From assembly GCA_963816435.1 (NCBI GenBank), contig CAWFKS010000016.1, positions 186,001 to 250,000 on the forward strand: a stretch of 64,000 nt of DNA. The letters run 5' to 3'. The notes beneath the pieces were generated by a model. It did no database searches, was not told the origin of the DNA, and was given only the letters and a program-made list of their open reading frames with translations. Positions 47,069 to 58,100 of this stretch are shown in pieces. Numbering within the stretch: position 1 is the first letter of the stretch; each line of letters opens with the position of its first letter. The position numbers were made by a program, and so were the translations under genes. Source of the stretch: CAWFKS01 sp963816435. GTDB taxonomy: Bacteria > Pseudomonadota > Alphaproteobacteria > Rhizobiales > Rhizobiaceae.

Positions 47069-48064
47069 TCAGGCCGCGCCGATCCTCAGCAGGTCGTGCA
47101 GGTGGACGATGCCGACGGGGCGGCCCTCATCGACCACCATCAGCGTGGTGATGGCCGAGGAATTGATCATCTCCAGCGCACTGGCAGCGAGCGTCGACGG
47201 CGTCACCGCCTTCGGCGAGACCGTCATCACCTCGTCGACCGTCATCGACAGGATGTCGCTGCCCATGTGACGGCGCAGGTCGCCGTCGGTGACGATGCCG
47301 GCGAGGCTGCCATCGGCCGCGACGACTGCGACGCAGCCGAACCCCTTCTGCGAAATCTCGAGGATGGCCTCGCGCATGCCGGTGCCGGCCGCCACCAGCG
47401 GCACCCGGTCGCCGGTGTGCATGATCTCGCCGATGTGGGTGAGATTGGCGCCGAGCTGGCCGCCCGGATGAAAGGTGCGGAACTCGTCGGCGCTGAAGCC
47501 GCGCGCCTCGAGCAGGGCGACGGCGAGCGCGTCGCCGATGACCAGCTGCATCGTCGCCGAAGTGGTCGGCGCCAGGCCGTGCGGACAGGCCTCCGGCGCC
47601 CGCGGCAAGGCGAGCACGACGTCGGCCGCGCGCCCCAGCGCCGAGCCCTCGCCTGCGGTGATCGCCACCAGCGGAATGCGGAAGCGGCGCGAATAGGCGA
47701 CGATGCCTTCGAGTTCGCGGCTTTCGCCGGACCACGACATCGCGATGATGGCGTCGTCGCGAGCGATCATGCCGAGATCGCCGTGATTGGCCTCGGCGGG
47801 ATGGACGAAATAGGCCGGCGTGCCGGTGGACGCGAGCGTGGCGGCGAGCTTCGAGCCGATATGACCGCTCTTGCCGACGCCGGTGACGATGACCCTGCCG
47901 CCGATGCCGGTGAGCAGATCGACGGCCCGCGAGAACGGCTCGGCCAGCCCGTTGTCGAGCGCGGCGGCGAGCGCGGCCACGCCCGCCTGCTCGGCGGCCA
48001 GCGTGCGCGCGGCAGACGCGATGGCGCCGTCCTTTCGGCTCGGTTTGTGATTCCCGGCGTGCAT
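47069..48064 (-). CDS. kdsD: D-arabinose-5-phosphate isomerase (KpsF/GutQ family)
   Basis: A 331-residue enzyme: an SIS domain (residues ~40-180; VIVTGVGKSGHIGSKLAATLASTGTPAYF, EANHGDLGMI, ISWSGES-like AMSWSGESREL) followed by two CBS domains (~205-325; ISQKGFGCVAVVAADGSLAGIVTDGDLRRHM and TTLMVVDEGRPVGIVHLHDLLR). It converts ribulose-5-phosphate to arabinose-5-phosphate, the precursor of KDO for lipopolysaccharide. Convergent with nfeD. Confidence 0.94.
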   Translation of the reverse strand: MHAGNHKPSRKDGAIASAARTLAAEQAGVAALAAALDNGLAEPFSRAVDLLTGIGGRVIVTGVGKSGHIGSKLAATLASTGTPAYFVHPAEANHGDLGMIARDDAIIAMSWSGESRELEGIVAYSRRFRIPLVAITAGEGSALGRAADVVLALPRAPEACPHGLAPTTSATMQLVIGDALAVALLEARGFSADEFRTFHPGGQLGANLTHIGEIMHTGDRVPLVAAGTGMREAILEISQKGFGCVAVVAADGSLAGIVTDGDLRRHMGSDILSMTVDEVMTVSPKAVTPSTLAASALEMINSSAITTLMVVDEGRPVGIVHLHDLLRIGAA

Positions 48065-48219
48065 TCGGCTGCGTTAGCGCGTTCGCCCGGTCCTGTCCAA
48101 CGCTGAATGGCGCCGTTTCGGTGCCGGGCCCGAGGTCCTCAACCAAGCGTTAACCACCGCTGTTTACGGTTCGGTAATCATCCGGCGCGGTTCGCGCGCC
48201 GCCAATCGGGGTTCGATCC

Positions 48220-50037
48220 GTGTCGAAGTCGAGGCTCCGGCCGAACGACAGAAGCCGCCTTGCCGCTGCCGCGCGCCTGGCCGTGCTGGCCGCGGGCGCG
48301 GCCGGCATGGCCATGTTCGCGCCCGCCATCTTCGCGCAGGAATCGGGCGACTTGCGCGGCCTCCTCACTGACCAGCCGCTGAAGCGCTCGCCGCTGAAGG
48401 ACGCGCTGCAGGCCGCCGACGCGCTGGTGGAATCGCCGCTGCAGCCCGACACCGCCGCCACGCCGCTCTACCCGAACGGCGAAGGGACCGGCCTCACCGA
48501 CGGCCAAGGGCTCCAGAACGCCGACGGCAGCACCGCAGGCAAGACCACCGGCACCGGGGCTGACGCGGCGCAGAACCCAGCCGACGCTTCGGGACAGGAC
48601 GGGCAGCCGGCCAGCACCGACCTGGCGGTCGCCAACAACAAGCGGGTCCGTGCGATCCAGGCCCGCAACACGGCCGCAGGCGCGGCGAACGCGGCCGATG
48701 CGGAGCAGCCGGCCTATACGGGTGCGGCCGGCACCGCCAGCACCACCGGCAGCAGGGCGAAGGTCGCAGGACAGGACGTCACGTCGACCGGCACCGTGCG
48801 CCAGCGCACCGTCGACTACGGCGACGCCGAGGATTTCCAGCGCGCGCGGCCCGACAACCAGCCCGCCACGCCGGTCGAACTCGCCACGCGACACGCCGAC
48901 GACAACCCCTACGCCGCCACCGGCATCAGGGCGGGCAGCTTCATCCTGAGGCCGAGCCTGGAAAGCGGCATCGAGTGGACGTCGAACGCCGAGGAGGCAT
49001 CGGGCGGCAGCGCCGCCGTCGTTTCCGAAACGACGCTGCGGCTGAACGCGCAGTCCGACTGGTCGAGCCATTCGGCATCGCTGGACGCCTACGGCACCTG
49101 GCGCAAGTCGCTGTCAGGGGCCCAACTCGACGAACTGACAGCCGGCGCCGACGCGGCCCTGAGGCTCGACCTCGACCACGAGTTCACGCTGAACGGCACC
49201 GCCGGCTACAGCCGCGCCCCGGAGGCCGCCTCCTCGCCGGTCGCGATCACCGGCGTGGCGGAGCGGCCGATCCGCCAGACGCTGAGCGCCAGTGCCGGCG
49301 TCGAAAAGGGCGTCGGCAAGTTCCGCCTGTCGCTGACCGGCAACGCCACGCGCGACATCTACGGCGACGCCCGGCTCACGGCCGGCGGCACGCTGTCGCA
49401 AAGCGACCGCAACAACACACTGGCCACGGCGACGCTGCGCGCCGGCTACGAGGTCTCGCCGGCCGTCACGCCGTTCGTGGAAGCCGAGTACGGCCGCAGG
49501 CTCTACGACGAAAGGCTCGATTCGGCCGGCTATGCGCGCTCGTCCAACCGGCTCGGCATGCGCGGCGGCGTCGATCTCGATTTCGGCGAGAAGCTGAACG
49601 GCGAGGTTTCGGCGGGCTGGGTGTCGGAAGATTTCGACGATGCGCGGCTGGCCACGCTTTCAGGCTTCACCGCAGCCGCCAACTTCGACTGGTCGCCGGT
49701 GCGCGGCACGACAGTGGCCCTCACCGGTTCGACGACGGTGGAAGGCACGACCACGGCCGGCGAGAGCGGCTCGATCCTCTACTCCTCGCAGCTTTCGGTG
49801 ACACGCGAACTGCGCGCCAACCTGACGGGAACGGCACTCGTGGGCGCAGAATGGCGCGATTATTCCGGCTCGTCCGACCACGACCTGACGCTCGCCGCCG
49901 AGACCAGCCTGACCTGGTGGCTGAACCGGAACCTCGGCATCACCGGCCGCGCCCGCCACGAACGGCTGACCAGCACGATCGCCGGTCGCGACTACGAGGC
50001 CACCAGCGGCTTCCTGGGCGTGAAGCTGCAGCGCTGA
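48220..50037 (+). CDS. Outer-membrane beta-barrel protein with long N-terminal low-complexity region
   Basis: A 605-residue exported protein from GTG 48220. The signal segment is AARLAVLAAGAAGMAMFAPAIFAQ. Residues ~45-215 are low-complexity (Ala, Gly, Thr, Asp, Gln). From ~225 to the end come alternating-pattern strands with aromatic girdles (AGSFILRPSLESGIEWTSNA, LDAYGTWRKSLSG, VTPFVEAEYGRRLYDERLD, EASGFLGVKLQR-like end), the pattern of an outer-membrane barrel of the OMP_b-brl_2 type. Function unknown; perhaps surface polysaccharide export, given galU next to it (convergent). Confidence 0.82.
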   Translation: MSKSRLRPNDRSRLAAAARLAVLAAGAAGMAMFAPAIFAQESGDLRGLLTDQPLKRSPLKDALQAADALVESPLQPDTAATPLYPNGEGTGLTDGQGLQNADGSTAGKTTGTGADAAQNPADASGQDGQPASTDLAVANNKRVRAIQARNTAAGAANAADAEQPAYTGAAGTASTTGSRAKVAGQDVTSTGTVRQRTVDYGDAEDFQRARPDNQPATPVELATRHADDNPYAATGIRAGSFILRPSLESGIEWTSNAEEASGGSAAVVSETTLRLNAQSDWSSHSASLDAYGTWRKSLSGAQLDELTAGADAALRLDLDHEFTLNGTAGYSRAPEAASSPVAITGVAERPIRQTLSASAGVEKGVGKFRLSLTGNATRDIYGDARLTAGGTLSQSDRNNTLATATLRAGYEVSPAVTPFVEAEYGRRLYDERLDSAGYARSSNRLGMRGGVDLDFGEKLNGEVSAGWVSEDFDDARLATLSGFTAAANFDWSPVRGTTVALTGSTTVEGTTTAGESGSILYSSQLSVTRELRANLTGTALVGAEWRDYSGSSDHDLTLAAETSLTWWLNRNLGITGRARHERLTSTIAGRDYEATSGFLGVKLQR

Positions 50038-50053
50038 CGGCGCTGGAGCCCGA

Positions 50054-50920
50054 TCAGAGCAGGTTCTTGAGCTTGTCCCGGACCTTGTCGCGGAGGTCGT
50101 CGCGCGCCAGCGCAAAGGCGATGTTCGCCTCGATGAAGCCCTCCGGCGAGCCGCAGTCGAACGTGCTGCCGCGATAGCGGAAGCCGTAGAATTTCTGCTG
50201 GTCCATCAGCCTGAGCATGCCGTCGGTGAGCTGGATCTCGTTGCCGGCGCCACGCTCCTGGGTCTCGAGGATGGAGAAGATCTCGGGCTGCAGGATGTAG
50301 CGCCCGTTGAGGAAGAGGTTGGTCGGTGCATCCTTCGGGTCCGGCTTCTCGACCATTCCGGTGATCTCGAAACCGCTGCCGACGTCCTCGCCGCGGCCGA
50401 CGATGCCGTATTTGTGGGTCATCGAGGGATCGCATTCCTCGACACCGACGACGTTGCCGCCGGCCGCCTCGTAGAGTTCCGCCATTTCGGCGAGGCAGCC
50501 CTTTTCGGATTGCATGATCATGTCGGGCAGAAGCAGCGCGAAGGGCTCCTGGCCGACGAGGTCGCGCGCGCACCACACCGCATGGCCGAGCCCGAGCGGC
50601 ACCTGCTGGCGCGTGTAGCTGAACTCGCCCGGCCGCGGCTGCTGGCGCTGGAGCATTTCGAGATAGTCGTCCTTGCCGCGCTCGGCGAGCGTGTCGTAGA
50701 GCTCGGGCTGGGCATCGAAATGATCCTCGATGGCGCTCTTGCCGCGCCCCGTCACGAAGATGAAATGCTCGATGCCGGCCTCGCGCGCCTCTTCGACCAC
50801 GTACTGGATCACCGGCCGGTCGACGACCGTCAGCATTTCCTTGGGCATGGCCTTGGTGGCCGGAAGAAAGCGCGTTCCCAGTCCTGCGACGGGAAACACC
50901 GCCTTGCGTAGTTTTTTCAT
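50054..50920 (-). CDS. galU: UTP-glucose-1-phosphate uridylyltransferase
   Basis: A 288-residue nucleotidyltransferase that makes UDP-glucose. It has AVFPVAGLGTRFLPATKAMPKEML (nucleotide-binding loop), IFVTGRGKSAIEDHFD, LGLGHAVWCARDLVG and VEKPDPKDAPTNLFLNGRYIL, all characteristic of bacterial GalU. UDP-glucose feeds glucan and exopolysaccharide synthesis. ATG 50920 is the family start. The 185-bp gap upstream holds promoters for galU and the divergent transglycosylase. Confidence 0.96.
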   Translation of the reverse strand: MKKLRKAVFPVAGLGTRFLPATKAMPKEMLTVVDRPVIQYVVEEAREAGIEHFIFVTGRGKSAIEDHFDAQPELYDTLAERGKDDYLEMLQRQQPRPGEFSYTRQQVPLGLGHAVWCARDLVGQEPFALLLPDMIMQSEKGCLAEMAELYEAAGGNVVGVEECDPSMTHKYGIVGRGEDVGSGFEITGMVEKPDPKDAPTNLFLNGRYILQPEIFSILETQERGAGNEIQLTDGMLRLMDQQKFYGFRYRGSTFDCGSPEGFIEANIAFALARDDLRDKVRDKLKNLL

Positions 50921-51105
50921 GCCAGATTCACCCGATGCTCAAATTGCTGCCTGAAAGCCATGGCAATACCGGTAACGTGAACGCACACGGGGCAGCAAAG
51001 TTTCCTCGGTGCTCCGCCGCACGATTCCGGGCCGGTTAAGCCTATGGTAAACCATTTCCTAACCGCAACTCCGCAATATGGCTGCAGAGTTCAATGGAGG
51101 TAGGA

Positions 51106-52332
51106 ATGCATCTTCGCGTCGCGGCGGGACGCATCGCTCCGGCGGCCTTGGTGGCCGCAGCAATGCTGTGCCTTGCCCTCATTTCCCGACCCGCACTTGC
51201 AGATGCGGGTTTCCAGCACTGGATCGCCGGCTTCCGGGCCACGGCGGCCGCAAACGGCATTTCCGGCTCGACGTTCGACCGCGCCTTCAGGGGCGTCACG
51301 GACCCCGATCCCGAAGTGCTGGAGAAGGCCAACTACCAGCCGGAGTTCACCTCTCCGCCCTGGCAGTATTTCGACAACCGCGTCAACGAGCGCACGATTT
51401 CCACGGGCCGCGAGATGGCCCGCAAGTGGAAGCCCTGGCTCGACCGCATCGAGCAGCGCTTCGGCGTCGACCGCACCGTTCTCCTGGCGATCTGGTCGAT
51501 GGAGACCAATTACGGCGAGGCGCTGAAGGACGACACCATCATGCGCAACGCCGTGCGCTCGCTGGCAACGCTGGCGTACGCCGACAAGCGCCGCGCCAAG
51601 TTCGCGCGCACGCAGCTTCTGGCGGCGCTGAAGATCCTGCAGAGCGGCGACATCGACGTCTCCCACCTGACGGGCTCGTGGGCCGGCGCGCTGGGCCACA
51701 CCCAGTTCATCCCGACCAGCTACCAGGCCTACGCCGTGGACATGGACGGCGACGGCAGGCGCGACATCTGGAACTCGGTGCCCGACGCACTGGCCACCGC
51801 CGCCAACCTTCTGGCCCGCAACGGCTGGCGCAGCGGCGAGACCTGGGGCTACGAGGTGGTGCTGCCGGCCGGCCGAAAATTCCCCGGCGGCACGATGTCG
51901 CTGGCGCGATGGGCGAACATCGGCGTGGTTCGGGCCAACGGAAAGCCTTTCCCGCGCCCGAGCGACACCGCCGAACTGAAGGTGCCCGACGGCCGCGGCG
52001 GCCCGGCGTTCCTGATGACCAAGAACTTCTTCGTCATCAAGCGCTACAACAACGCCGACACCTACGCGATTGCGGTCGGCCTGCTGGCCGACGAGATCGC
52101 CGGCTTTGGCGGGCTGGTGCGCGACTGGGACCGCCCGTTCACGCGGCTGACCTCCGACGAGACGGAGGAACTGCAGAAGCGGCTCGCCGCGCTCGGCTAC
52201 TATGACGGCGAGATCGACGGGCGCATCGGCTCCGGCTCGCGCGCCGCCATCATGGCCTTCCAGGCACGCGCCGGCTTGACCCAGGACGGGCATCCCAGCA
52301 AGGAAGTGCTGACGACCTTGAGGCGCAACTGA
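51106..52332 (+). CDS. Lytic murein transglycosylase (MltB type) with peptidoglycan-binding domain
   Basis: A 408-residue exported enzyme. The signal peptide is AGRIAPAALVAAAMLCLALISRPALA. The SLT_2 domain follows, with the catalytic Glu in AIWSMETNYGEAL and GSWAGALGHTQFIPTSYQAYAVDMDGDGRRDIW. The C-terminal PG_binding_1 domain spans ~345-405 (ETEELQKRLAALGYYDGEIDGRIGSGSRAAIMAFQ). It cleaves peptidoglycan glycan strands with formation of 1,6-anhydro ends. ATG 51106 is chosen because GGAGGTAGG precedes it; ATG 51094 would overlap that site. Confidence 0.94.
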   Translation: MHLRVAAGRIAPAALVAAAMLCLALISRPALADAGFQHWIAGFRATAAANGISGSTFDRAFRGVTDPDPEVLEKANYQPEFTSPPWQYFDNRVNERTISTGREMARKWKPWLDRIEQRFGVDRTVLLAIWSMETNYGEALKDDTIMRNAVRSLATLAYADKRRAKFARTQLLAALKILQSGDIDVSHLTGSWAGALGHTQFIPTSYQAYAVDMDGDGRRDIWNSVPDALATAANLLARNGWRSGETWGYEVVLPAGRKFPGGTMSLARWANIGVVRANGKPFPRPSDTAELKVPDGRGGPAFLMTKNFFVIKRYNNADTYAIAVGLLADEIAGFGGLVRDWDRPFTRLTSDETEELQKRLAALGYYDGEIDGRIGSGSRAAIMAFQARAGLTQDGHPSKEVLTTLRRN

Positions 52333-52345
52333 GCGGGAGAACGCA

Positions 52346-53653
52346 TTGCCGCGTCATGGCACAACGATGAGGCCCTCGGTCGCCAGAGCCGTGCGCTGGC
52401 TGCTGGCGGTGCTGATCATCGCCGCCGCGGCCCTGCCGGCCGCGGTGCCGGCCGCCCATGCCCAGGATCGGCCGAAGACGCTGTTCGACCTGCTGTTCAA
52501 CCGCAGCGAGGAAAAGAAGCCGGCCCGCGCCGCACCGACGCGGTCTCGCGCCACGTCTTCTTCCAGCAGGTCGAGCCGCGCCGAACCGGCAGCACCCGAA
52601 CCGGCTCCCAATGTCGACAAGCTGGACAATGCCCGCGTCGTGCTGGTGGTCGGCGACTTCCTCGCCGGTGGACTGGCCGACGGATTGCAGGAAGCCTATT
52701 CGGAATCGGCCGGCGTGCGGGTTGTCGACCGGTCGAACGGCTCCTCGGGCTTCGTTCGCGACGATTACTATGACTGGCCCGGCAAGATCGACGAGTTCCT
52801 GGACGAGGAAAAGCCCGACGTCGTCGTTGCCATGCTGGGCTCCAACGACCGGCAGGCGATGAACGTCGCCGGTTCCAGCGAACGCCCGCGCTCCGAGGCC
52901 TGGCTCGAGGAATACCGCGCACGCGCCGCGCGTTTCGCCAAGAAGATACGCGACCGCGGCATTCCGCTGATCTGGGTCGGGCTGCCAGCCTTCAAGTCGA
53001 GCACGATGTCGGCCGACATGCTGGCCTTCAACGACATCTACAAGGACGTGGTGGAGGAGGCCGGAGGCGAGTTCGTCGACATCTGGGACGGCTTCGTCGA
53101 CGAGAACGGCGCCTTCACCGCCGTCGGCCCCGACATGAACGGCCAGCGCGTGCGGCTGCGTTCCTCCGACGGCATCAATCTCACCCGCTCGGGCAAGCGC
53201 AAGCTGGCCTTCTACGTCGAAAAGCCGCTGGCCAAGCTGCTCGGCAACGCCGTGTCGCCCGACACGACGACGCTCGACGACAGCCCCATTCCCGACTTCG
53301 CCGTCGAACCGGAAGTCCGCCGCGAACTCGACCGCACGGCGCCGATCTCGCTCTACGATCCCACGCTGGACGGCGGGGAGACGCTGCTTGGCGCCGCTCC
53401 CGTCAGCGCACCGGCGGCCGCCGAAGCCGGAGACGACGGCATCGCCTCATCCGGGTTCTGCACCCGCCGTCGGCGACGACGGAGGACAAGGACGGGGACG
53501 GCCCAGTCGCGGATGACGATCGACGGGGTCGAGGCCTCGACGCAGCCAGGCCGCGCCGACGACTTCGTGCTGGTGCGCCGCGACGACGGCGGCAAGACCG
53601 CCGGCAGCACCGCCTCGACCGGGCCGGAGACGACCACGGCAATCACGAAGTAG
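52346..53653 (+). CDS. Exported SGNH-hydrolase (DUF459) family protein
   Basis: A protein of ~435 residues with a signal peptide (AVRWLLAVLIIAAAALPAAVPAAHA), a Lys/Ser/Arg-rich stretch and a DUF459 SGNH domain at ~95-300. That domain has VLVVGDFLAGGLADGLQEAY, VVVAMLGSNDRQAM, PLIWVGLPAFKSSTMSADM and DGINLTRSGKRKLAFYVEK. The usual first-block Ser is absent (VVGDF), so activity is uncertain. TTG 52346 has GGGAGA at good spacing; ATG 52367 is the alternative. Around 53440-53520 the translation turns into an Arg run (CTRRRRRRRTRTG) while another frame reads ATTEDKDGDGPVADDD, so a pair of compensating indels is likely in the tail. Confidence 0.8.
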   Translation: MPRHGTTMRPSVARAVRWLLAVLIIAAAALPAAVPAAHAQDRPKTLFDLLFNRSEEKKPARAAPTRSRATSSSSRSSRAEPAAPEPAPNVDKLDNARVVLVVGDFLAGGLADGLQEAYSESAGVRVVDRSNGSSGFVRDDYYDWPGKIDEFLDEEKPDVVVAMLGSNDRQAMNVAGSSERPRSEAWLEEYRARAARFAKKIRDRGIPLIWVGLPAFKSSTMSADMLAFNDIYKDVVEEAGGEFVDIWDGFVDENGAFTAVGPDMNGQRVRLRSSDGINLTRSGKRKLAFYVEKPLAKLLGNAVSPDTTTLDDSPIPDFAVEPEVRRELDRTAPISLYDPTLDGGETLLGAAPVSAPAAAEAGDDGIASSGFCTRRRRRRRTRTGTAQSRMTIDGVEASTQPGRADDFVLVRRDDGGKTAGSTASTGPETTTAITK

Positions 53654-53672
53654 GCTTGCGCCGCCGCGCCTG

Positions 53673-55128
53673 TCAGCGCGGCAGCAGCGTCGATCCCATC
53701 AGGAACTTGTCGATGGCGTGCGCGGCCTGCCGGCCCTCGCGGATCGCCCACACGACCAGCGACTGGCCGCGCCGCACGTCGCCGGCGGCATAGAGCCTGT
53801 CGACATTGGTGCGGTATTCGAGTCTCGTCGGCCACGACGTTGGTCGAGCGGCGCGCGTCGACCGACGATCTCCAGCGCCTCGCCGAACTCGGCCAGCACG
53901 CCTTCCTGGCGCGCGCCTGCAAAGCCGATGGCGATGAAGGCGAGATCGGCGCGGATGATGAACTCCGTGCCCTCGATCGGCTTGCGCTTCTCGTCGACCT
54001 CGCAGCACTTCACGCCGGTCAGGTGACCTTCCTCGCCGACGAACTCGAGCGTCGCCACCTGGAACTCGCGCTCCGCACCCTCGGCCTGGCTCGACGAGGT
54101 GCGCATCTTGGTCGCCCAGTAGGGCCACACCGTCAGCTTGTCTTCCTTTTCCGGCGGACGCGGGCGGATGTCGAGCTGGGTGACGCGCACCGCGCCCTGG
54201 CGGAAGGCGGTGCCGATGCAGTCGGACGCGGTGTCGCCGCCGCCGACCACGACGACGTGCTTGCCGCCGGCCAGGATGGGCGCGGAAGGCCAGGCAACGG
54301 ACTGGATGTCCTCGCCGCCGACGCGCTTGTTCTGCTGCACCAGGTAGGGCATCGCGTCATGCACGCCGGCAAGTCGGCGCCGGGAATGCCGGCCGGACGC
54401 GGCGTCTCGGAGCCGCCGCAATAGAGCACGGCGTCGAACTCGGCCAATAGCTCGGCGACCGGCTTGTCGACACCGACATTGACGCCGCAATGGAAGGTAA
54501 CGCCCTCCCCCTGCATCTGCGCGACGCGGCGGTCGATATAGTGCTTTTCGATCTTGAAGTCGGGGATGCCGAAGCGCATCAGCCCGCCGGGGCGGCTCTC
54601 GCGCTCGAAGACGTGGACTTCGTGGCCGGCGCGGCCGAGCTGCTGGGCAGCCGCCATGCCGGCCGGGCCGGAGCCGATCACCGCGACCTTCTTGCCGGTG
54701 GTCTGCTCGGCCGGATAGGGGCGGATGAAGCCCTGCTCATAGGCCTTGTCGGCGATCGCCTGCTCGATCGTCTTGATGGCGACCGGAATGTCCTCGAGGT
54801 TGAGCGTGCACGCCTCCTCGCAGGGTGCGGGACAGATGCGGCCCGTCCATTCGGGGAAGTTGTTGGTCGAGTGCAGGTTGCGGATCGCGCCTTCCCAGTC
54901 GTCGTGATAGACGAGGTCGTTCCAGTCCGGAATCTGGTTGTGCACCGGACAGCCCGTCGGCCCGTGGCAATACGGGATGCCGCAATCCATGCAGCGCGCG
55001 GCCTGCTTCTCGACCTCCTTGTCCGACATCGGCAGCGTGAACTCACGGAAATGCCGGATGCGGTCGGAAGCCGGCTGGTACTTGTGCACCTGCCGGTCGA
55101 TCTCGAGAAATCCTGTTACCTTGCCCAT
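53673..55128 (-). CDS. gltD: Glutamate synthase small subunit GltD, multiple frameshifts
   Basis: The beta subunit of NADPH-dependent GOGAT supplies electrons through FAD and Fe-S clusters to the large subunit. The N-terminal Cys motifs CMDCGIPYCH, PTGCPVHN and CPAPCEEACTLN, the FAD site VAVIGSGPAGMAAAQQL and the NADPH site VVGGGDTASDCIG are present. The frame breaks near 54372 (one base missing, or two extra), near 53865 and near 53821; joining the parts gives LVVWAIREGRQAAHAIDKFL at the end and ~485 residues in all. Start ATG 55128 has GGAGG in front. It lies 66 bases after gltB on the same strand. Confidence 0.9.
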
Positions 55129-55194
55129 TAGAACCTCCAGCCGGGCGCCGGCGACAGGGTCGCCCGCGCTCGCCAAAAAATCGGTCTTGTCGTT

Positions 55195-58100
55195 CTACTC
55201 CGCCGCGAGCCCCATGCGCATGCGCTCCATCTCCTGCAGCGCACGGCGGTATTCGACCGGCATGACCTTGCGGAACTTTCCGCGATAGTCGGCCCAGTTG
55301 TCGAGGAGCTGCCGGGCGCGCGGCGAAGCGGTGTAGTGCATGTGGTTGGAGATGAGCTGCACCAGCCGCTCCTCGTCGTGGCGCGTCATGTCGCCCGACA
55401 CGTCGACCCGGCCCTTGTGGGCGAGATCGCCGCCGTGGTGGTGCAGTTTCTCCAGCATGTCGTCTTCCTCGGGCACCGGCTCGAGCTCGACCATCGCCAT
55501 GTTGCAGCGCTCGGCGAAATCACCCTCCTCGTCGAGGATGTAGGCGACGCCGCCCGACATGCCGGCCGCGAAGTTGCGGCCGGTGTAGCCGAGCACGACG
55601 ACGACGCCTCCGGTCATGTATTCGCAGCCGTGGTCGCCCACGCCCTCCACCACCGCCACCGCGCCGGAGTTGCGCACCGCGAAGCGTTCGCCGGCGACGC
55701 CGCGGAAGTAGCACTCGCCCTCGATGGCGCCGTAGAGCACGGTGTTGCCGACGATGATCGAGTTCTCGGCGATTGTGCGGGCGTTGTCGGCCGGCCGGAT
55801 GACGATGCGGCCGCCCGAAAGGCCCTTGCCGACATAGTCGTTGCCGTCGCCGATCAGGTCGAACGATATGCCGTGCGCCAGGAAGGCGCCGAACGACTGG
55901 CCTGCCGTGCCGGTGAGCTTCACCGAGATCGTGTCGTCGCGCAGCCCCTTGTGGCCGAAGCGCTTGGCGACCTCGCCCGACAGCATGGCACCGGTCGAGC
56001 GGTCGGTGTTGCGGATCGGCATTTCGATCGTCACCGGCTCGCGCGTTTCCAGCGCCGGCATCGCCTGCTCGATGAGGCGCCGGTCCAGCACGTCGTCGAT
56101 CGGGTGCTTCTGGCGCTCGGTCCAGCGGATCGCGTCCTTCGGAGCGTCGGGCTTGTAGAAGATGCGCGTGAAGTCGAGTCCGCGCGCCTTCCAGTGCTCG
56201 ATCATCTCGTGCTTGGCCAGCAGGTCGGACTCGCCGACGATCTCCTCGATCTTGCGGTATCCCATGGCGGCCAGCAGTTCGCGCACCTCTTCGGCGATGT
56301 AGAAGAAGTAGTTGATGACGTGCTCGGGCGCGCCCTTGAACCGCTTCCTCAGCACCGGGTCCTGGGTGGCGATGCCGACCGGGCAGGTGTTGAGATGGCA
56401 CTTGCGCATCATCAGGCAGCCGGCCGCGATCAGCGGTGCCGTCGAGAAGCCGAACTCGTCGGCACCCAGAAGCGCGCCGACGACGACGTCGCGGCCGGTG
56501 CGCAGACCGCCGTCGACCTGCAGGGCCACGCGCGAGCGCAGGCCGTTGAGCACCAGCGTCTGGTGGGTCTCGGCAAGGCCGATCTCCCACGGCGAACCGG
56601 CATGCTTGAGCGAGGTCAGCGGCGAGGCGCCGGTGCCGCCGTCATAGCCGGCGATGGTGATGTGGTCGGCGCGCGCCTTGGCGACACCCGCCGCAACCGT
56701 GCCGACGCCGACCTCCGAAACGAGCTTGACCGAGACGTCGCCCGACGGGTTGACGTTCTTCAGGTCGTAGATGAGCTGCGCCAGGTCCTCGATCGAATAG
56801 ATGTCGTGGTGCGGCGGCGGCGAGATCAGGCCGACGCCGGGCGTCGAGTGACGCACCTTGGCAATCGTCGCGTCGACCTTGTGGCCGGGCAGCTGGCCGC
56901 CCTCGCCGGGCTTGGCGCCCTGCGCGACCTTGATCTGCATCATGTCGGAGTTGACGAGATATTCCGCCGTCACGCCGAAGCGGCCGGACGCCACCTGCTT
57001 GATCGCCGAGCGCTCGGGGTTCTGCCCGCCGCCCGGCAGCGGCCGGTAGCGGTCGGCTTCCTCGCCGCCCTCGCCGGTGTTCGACTTGCCGCCGATCCGG
57101 TTCATGGCGATCGCCAGCGTGGTGTGCGCCTCGCGCGAGATCGAGCCGAACGACATGGCGCCGGTCGAAAACCGCTTGACGATCTCGGTGGCCGGCTCGA
57201 CCTCGTCGATCGGCACCGGCTTGCGGCCGGTCGCGTCCGCCGTGCGGATGGTGAACAGGCCGCGGATCGTCCGGGCCTTCGCCACCTCGGCGTCGATCTG
57301 GGCGGAAAACTCCTTGTAGGTCTCCCACGAGCCGCGCCTGACGGCATGCTGCAGCAGCGCCACGGCGTCGGGCGTCCACATGTGCTGCTCGCCGCGGATG
57401 CGGTACATGTATTCGCCGCCGACATCGAGCGCGTTGCGCAGCACCGGGTCCTCGCTGAAGGCGGACTGGTGGCGGCTCACGGTCTCGGCCGAAACCTCCT
57501 CCAGCCCGACGCCCTCGATCATCGTCGCGGTGCCGGTGAAATACTGCTCGACGAATTCCGACGACAGGCCGATGGCGTCGAAGATCTGCGCGCCGCAATA
57601 GGACTGGTAGGTGGAGATGCCCATCTTGGACATCACCTTGAGGATGCCCTTGCCGATCGACTTGATGTAGCGGGTCACCACTTCCTGCGGATCGACCTCG
57701 GGCGGGAACTCGCCGCGCCGGTGCATGTCGACCAGCGTGTCGAAGGCCAGGTACGGGTTGATCGCCTCCGCGCCGTAGCCGGCGAGGCAGCAGAAATGAT
57801 GCACCTCGCGCGGCTCGCCGGATTCGACCACCAGCCCGACCGCGGTGCGCAGGCCCTTGCGGATCAGGTGATGGTGGACGGCGGCCGTCGCCAGCAGCAT
57901 CGGGATGGCGATGCGGTCGGGGCCGATCTGCCGGTCCGACAGGATGATGATGTTGTAGCCGCCGGCGACCGCGGCCTCGGCCCGGTCGCACAGCCGGGTC
58001 AGCGCGCCCGGCATGCCGGCCGCCCCCTCCTGCACGGCATAGGTGATGTCGAGCGTCTTGGTGTCGAACCGGTCCTCGGTGTGGCCGATCGAGCGGATCT

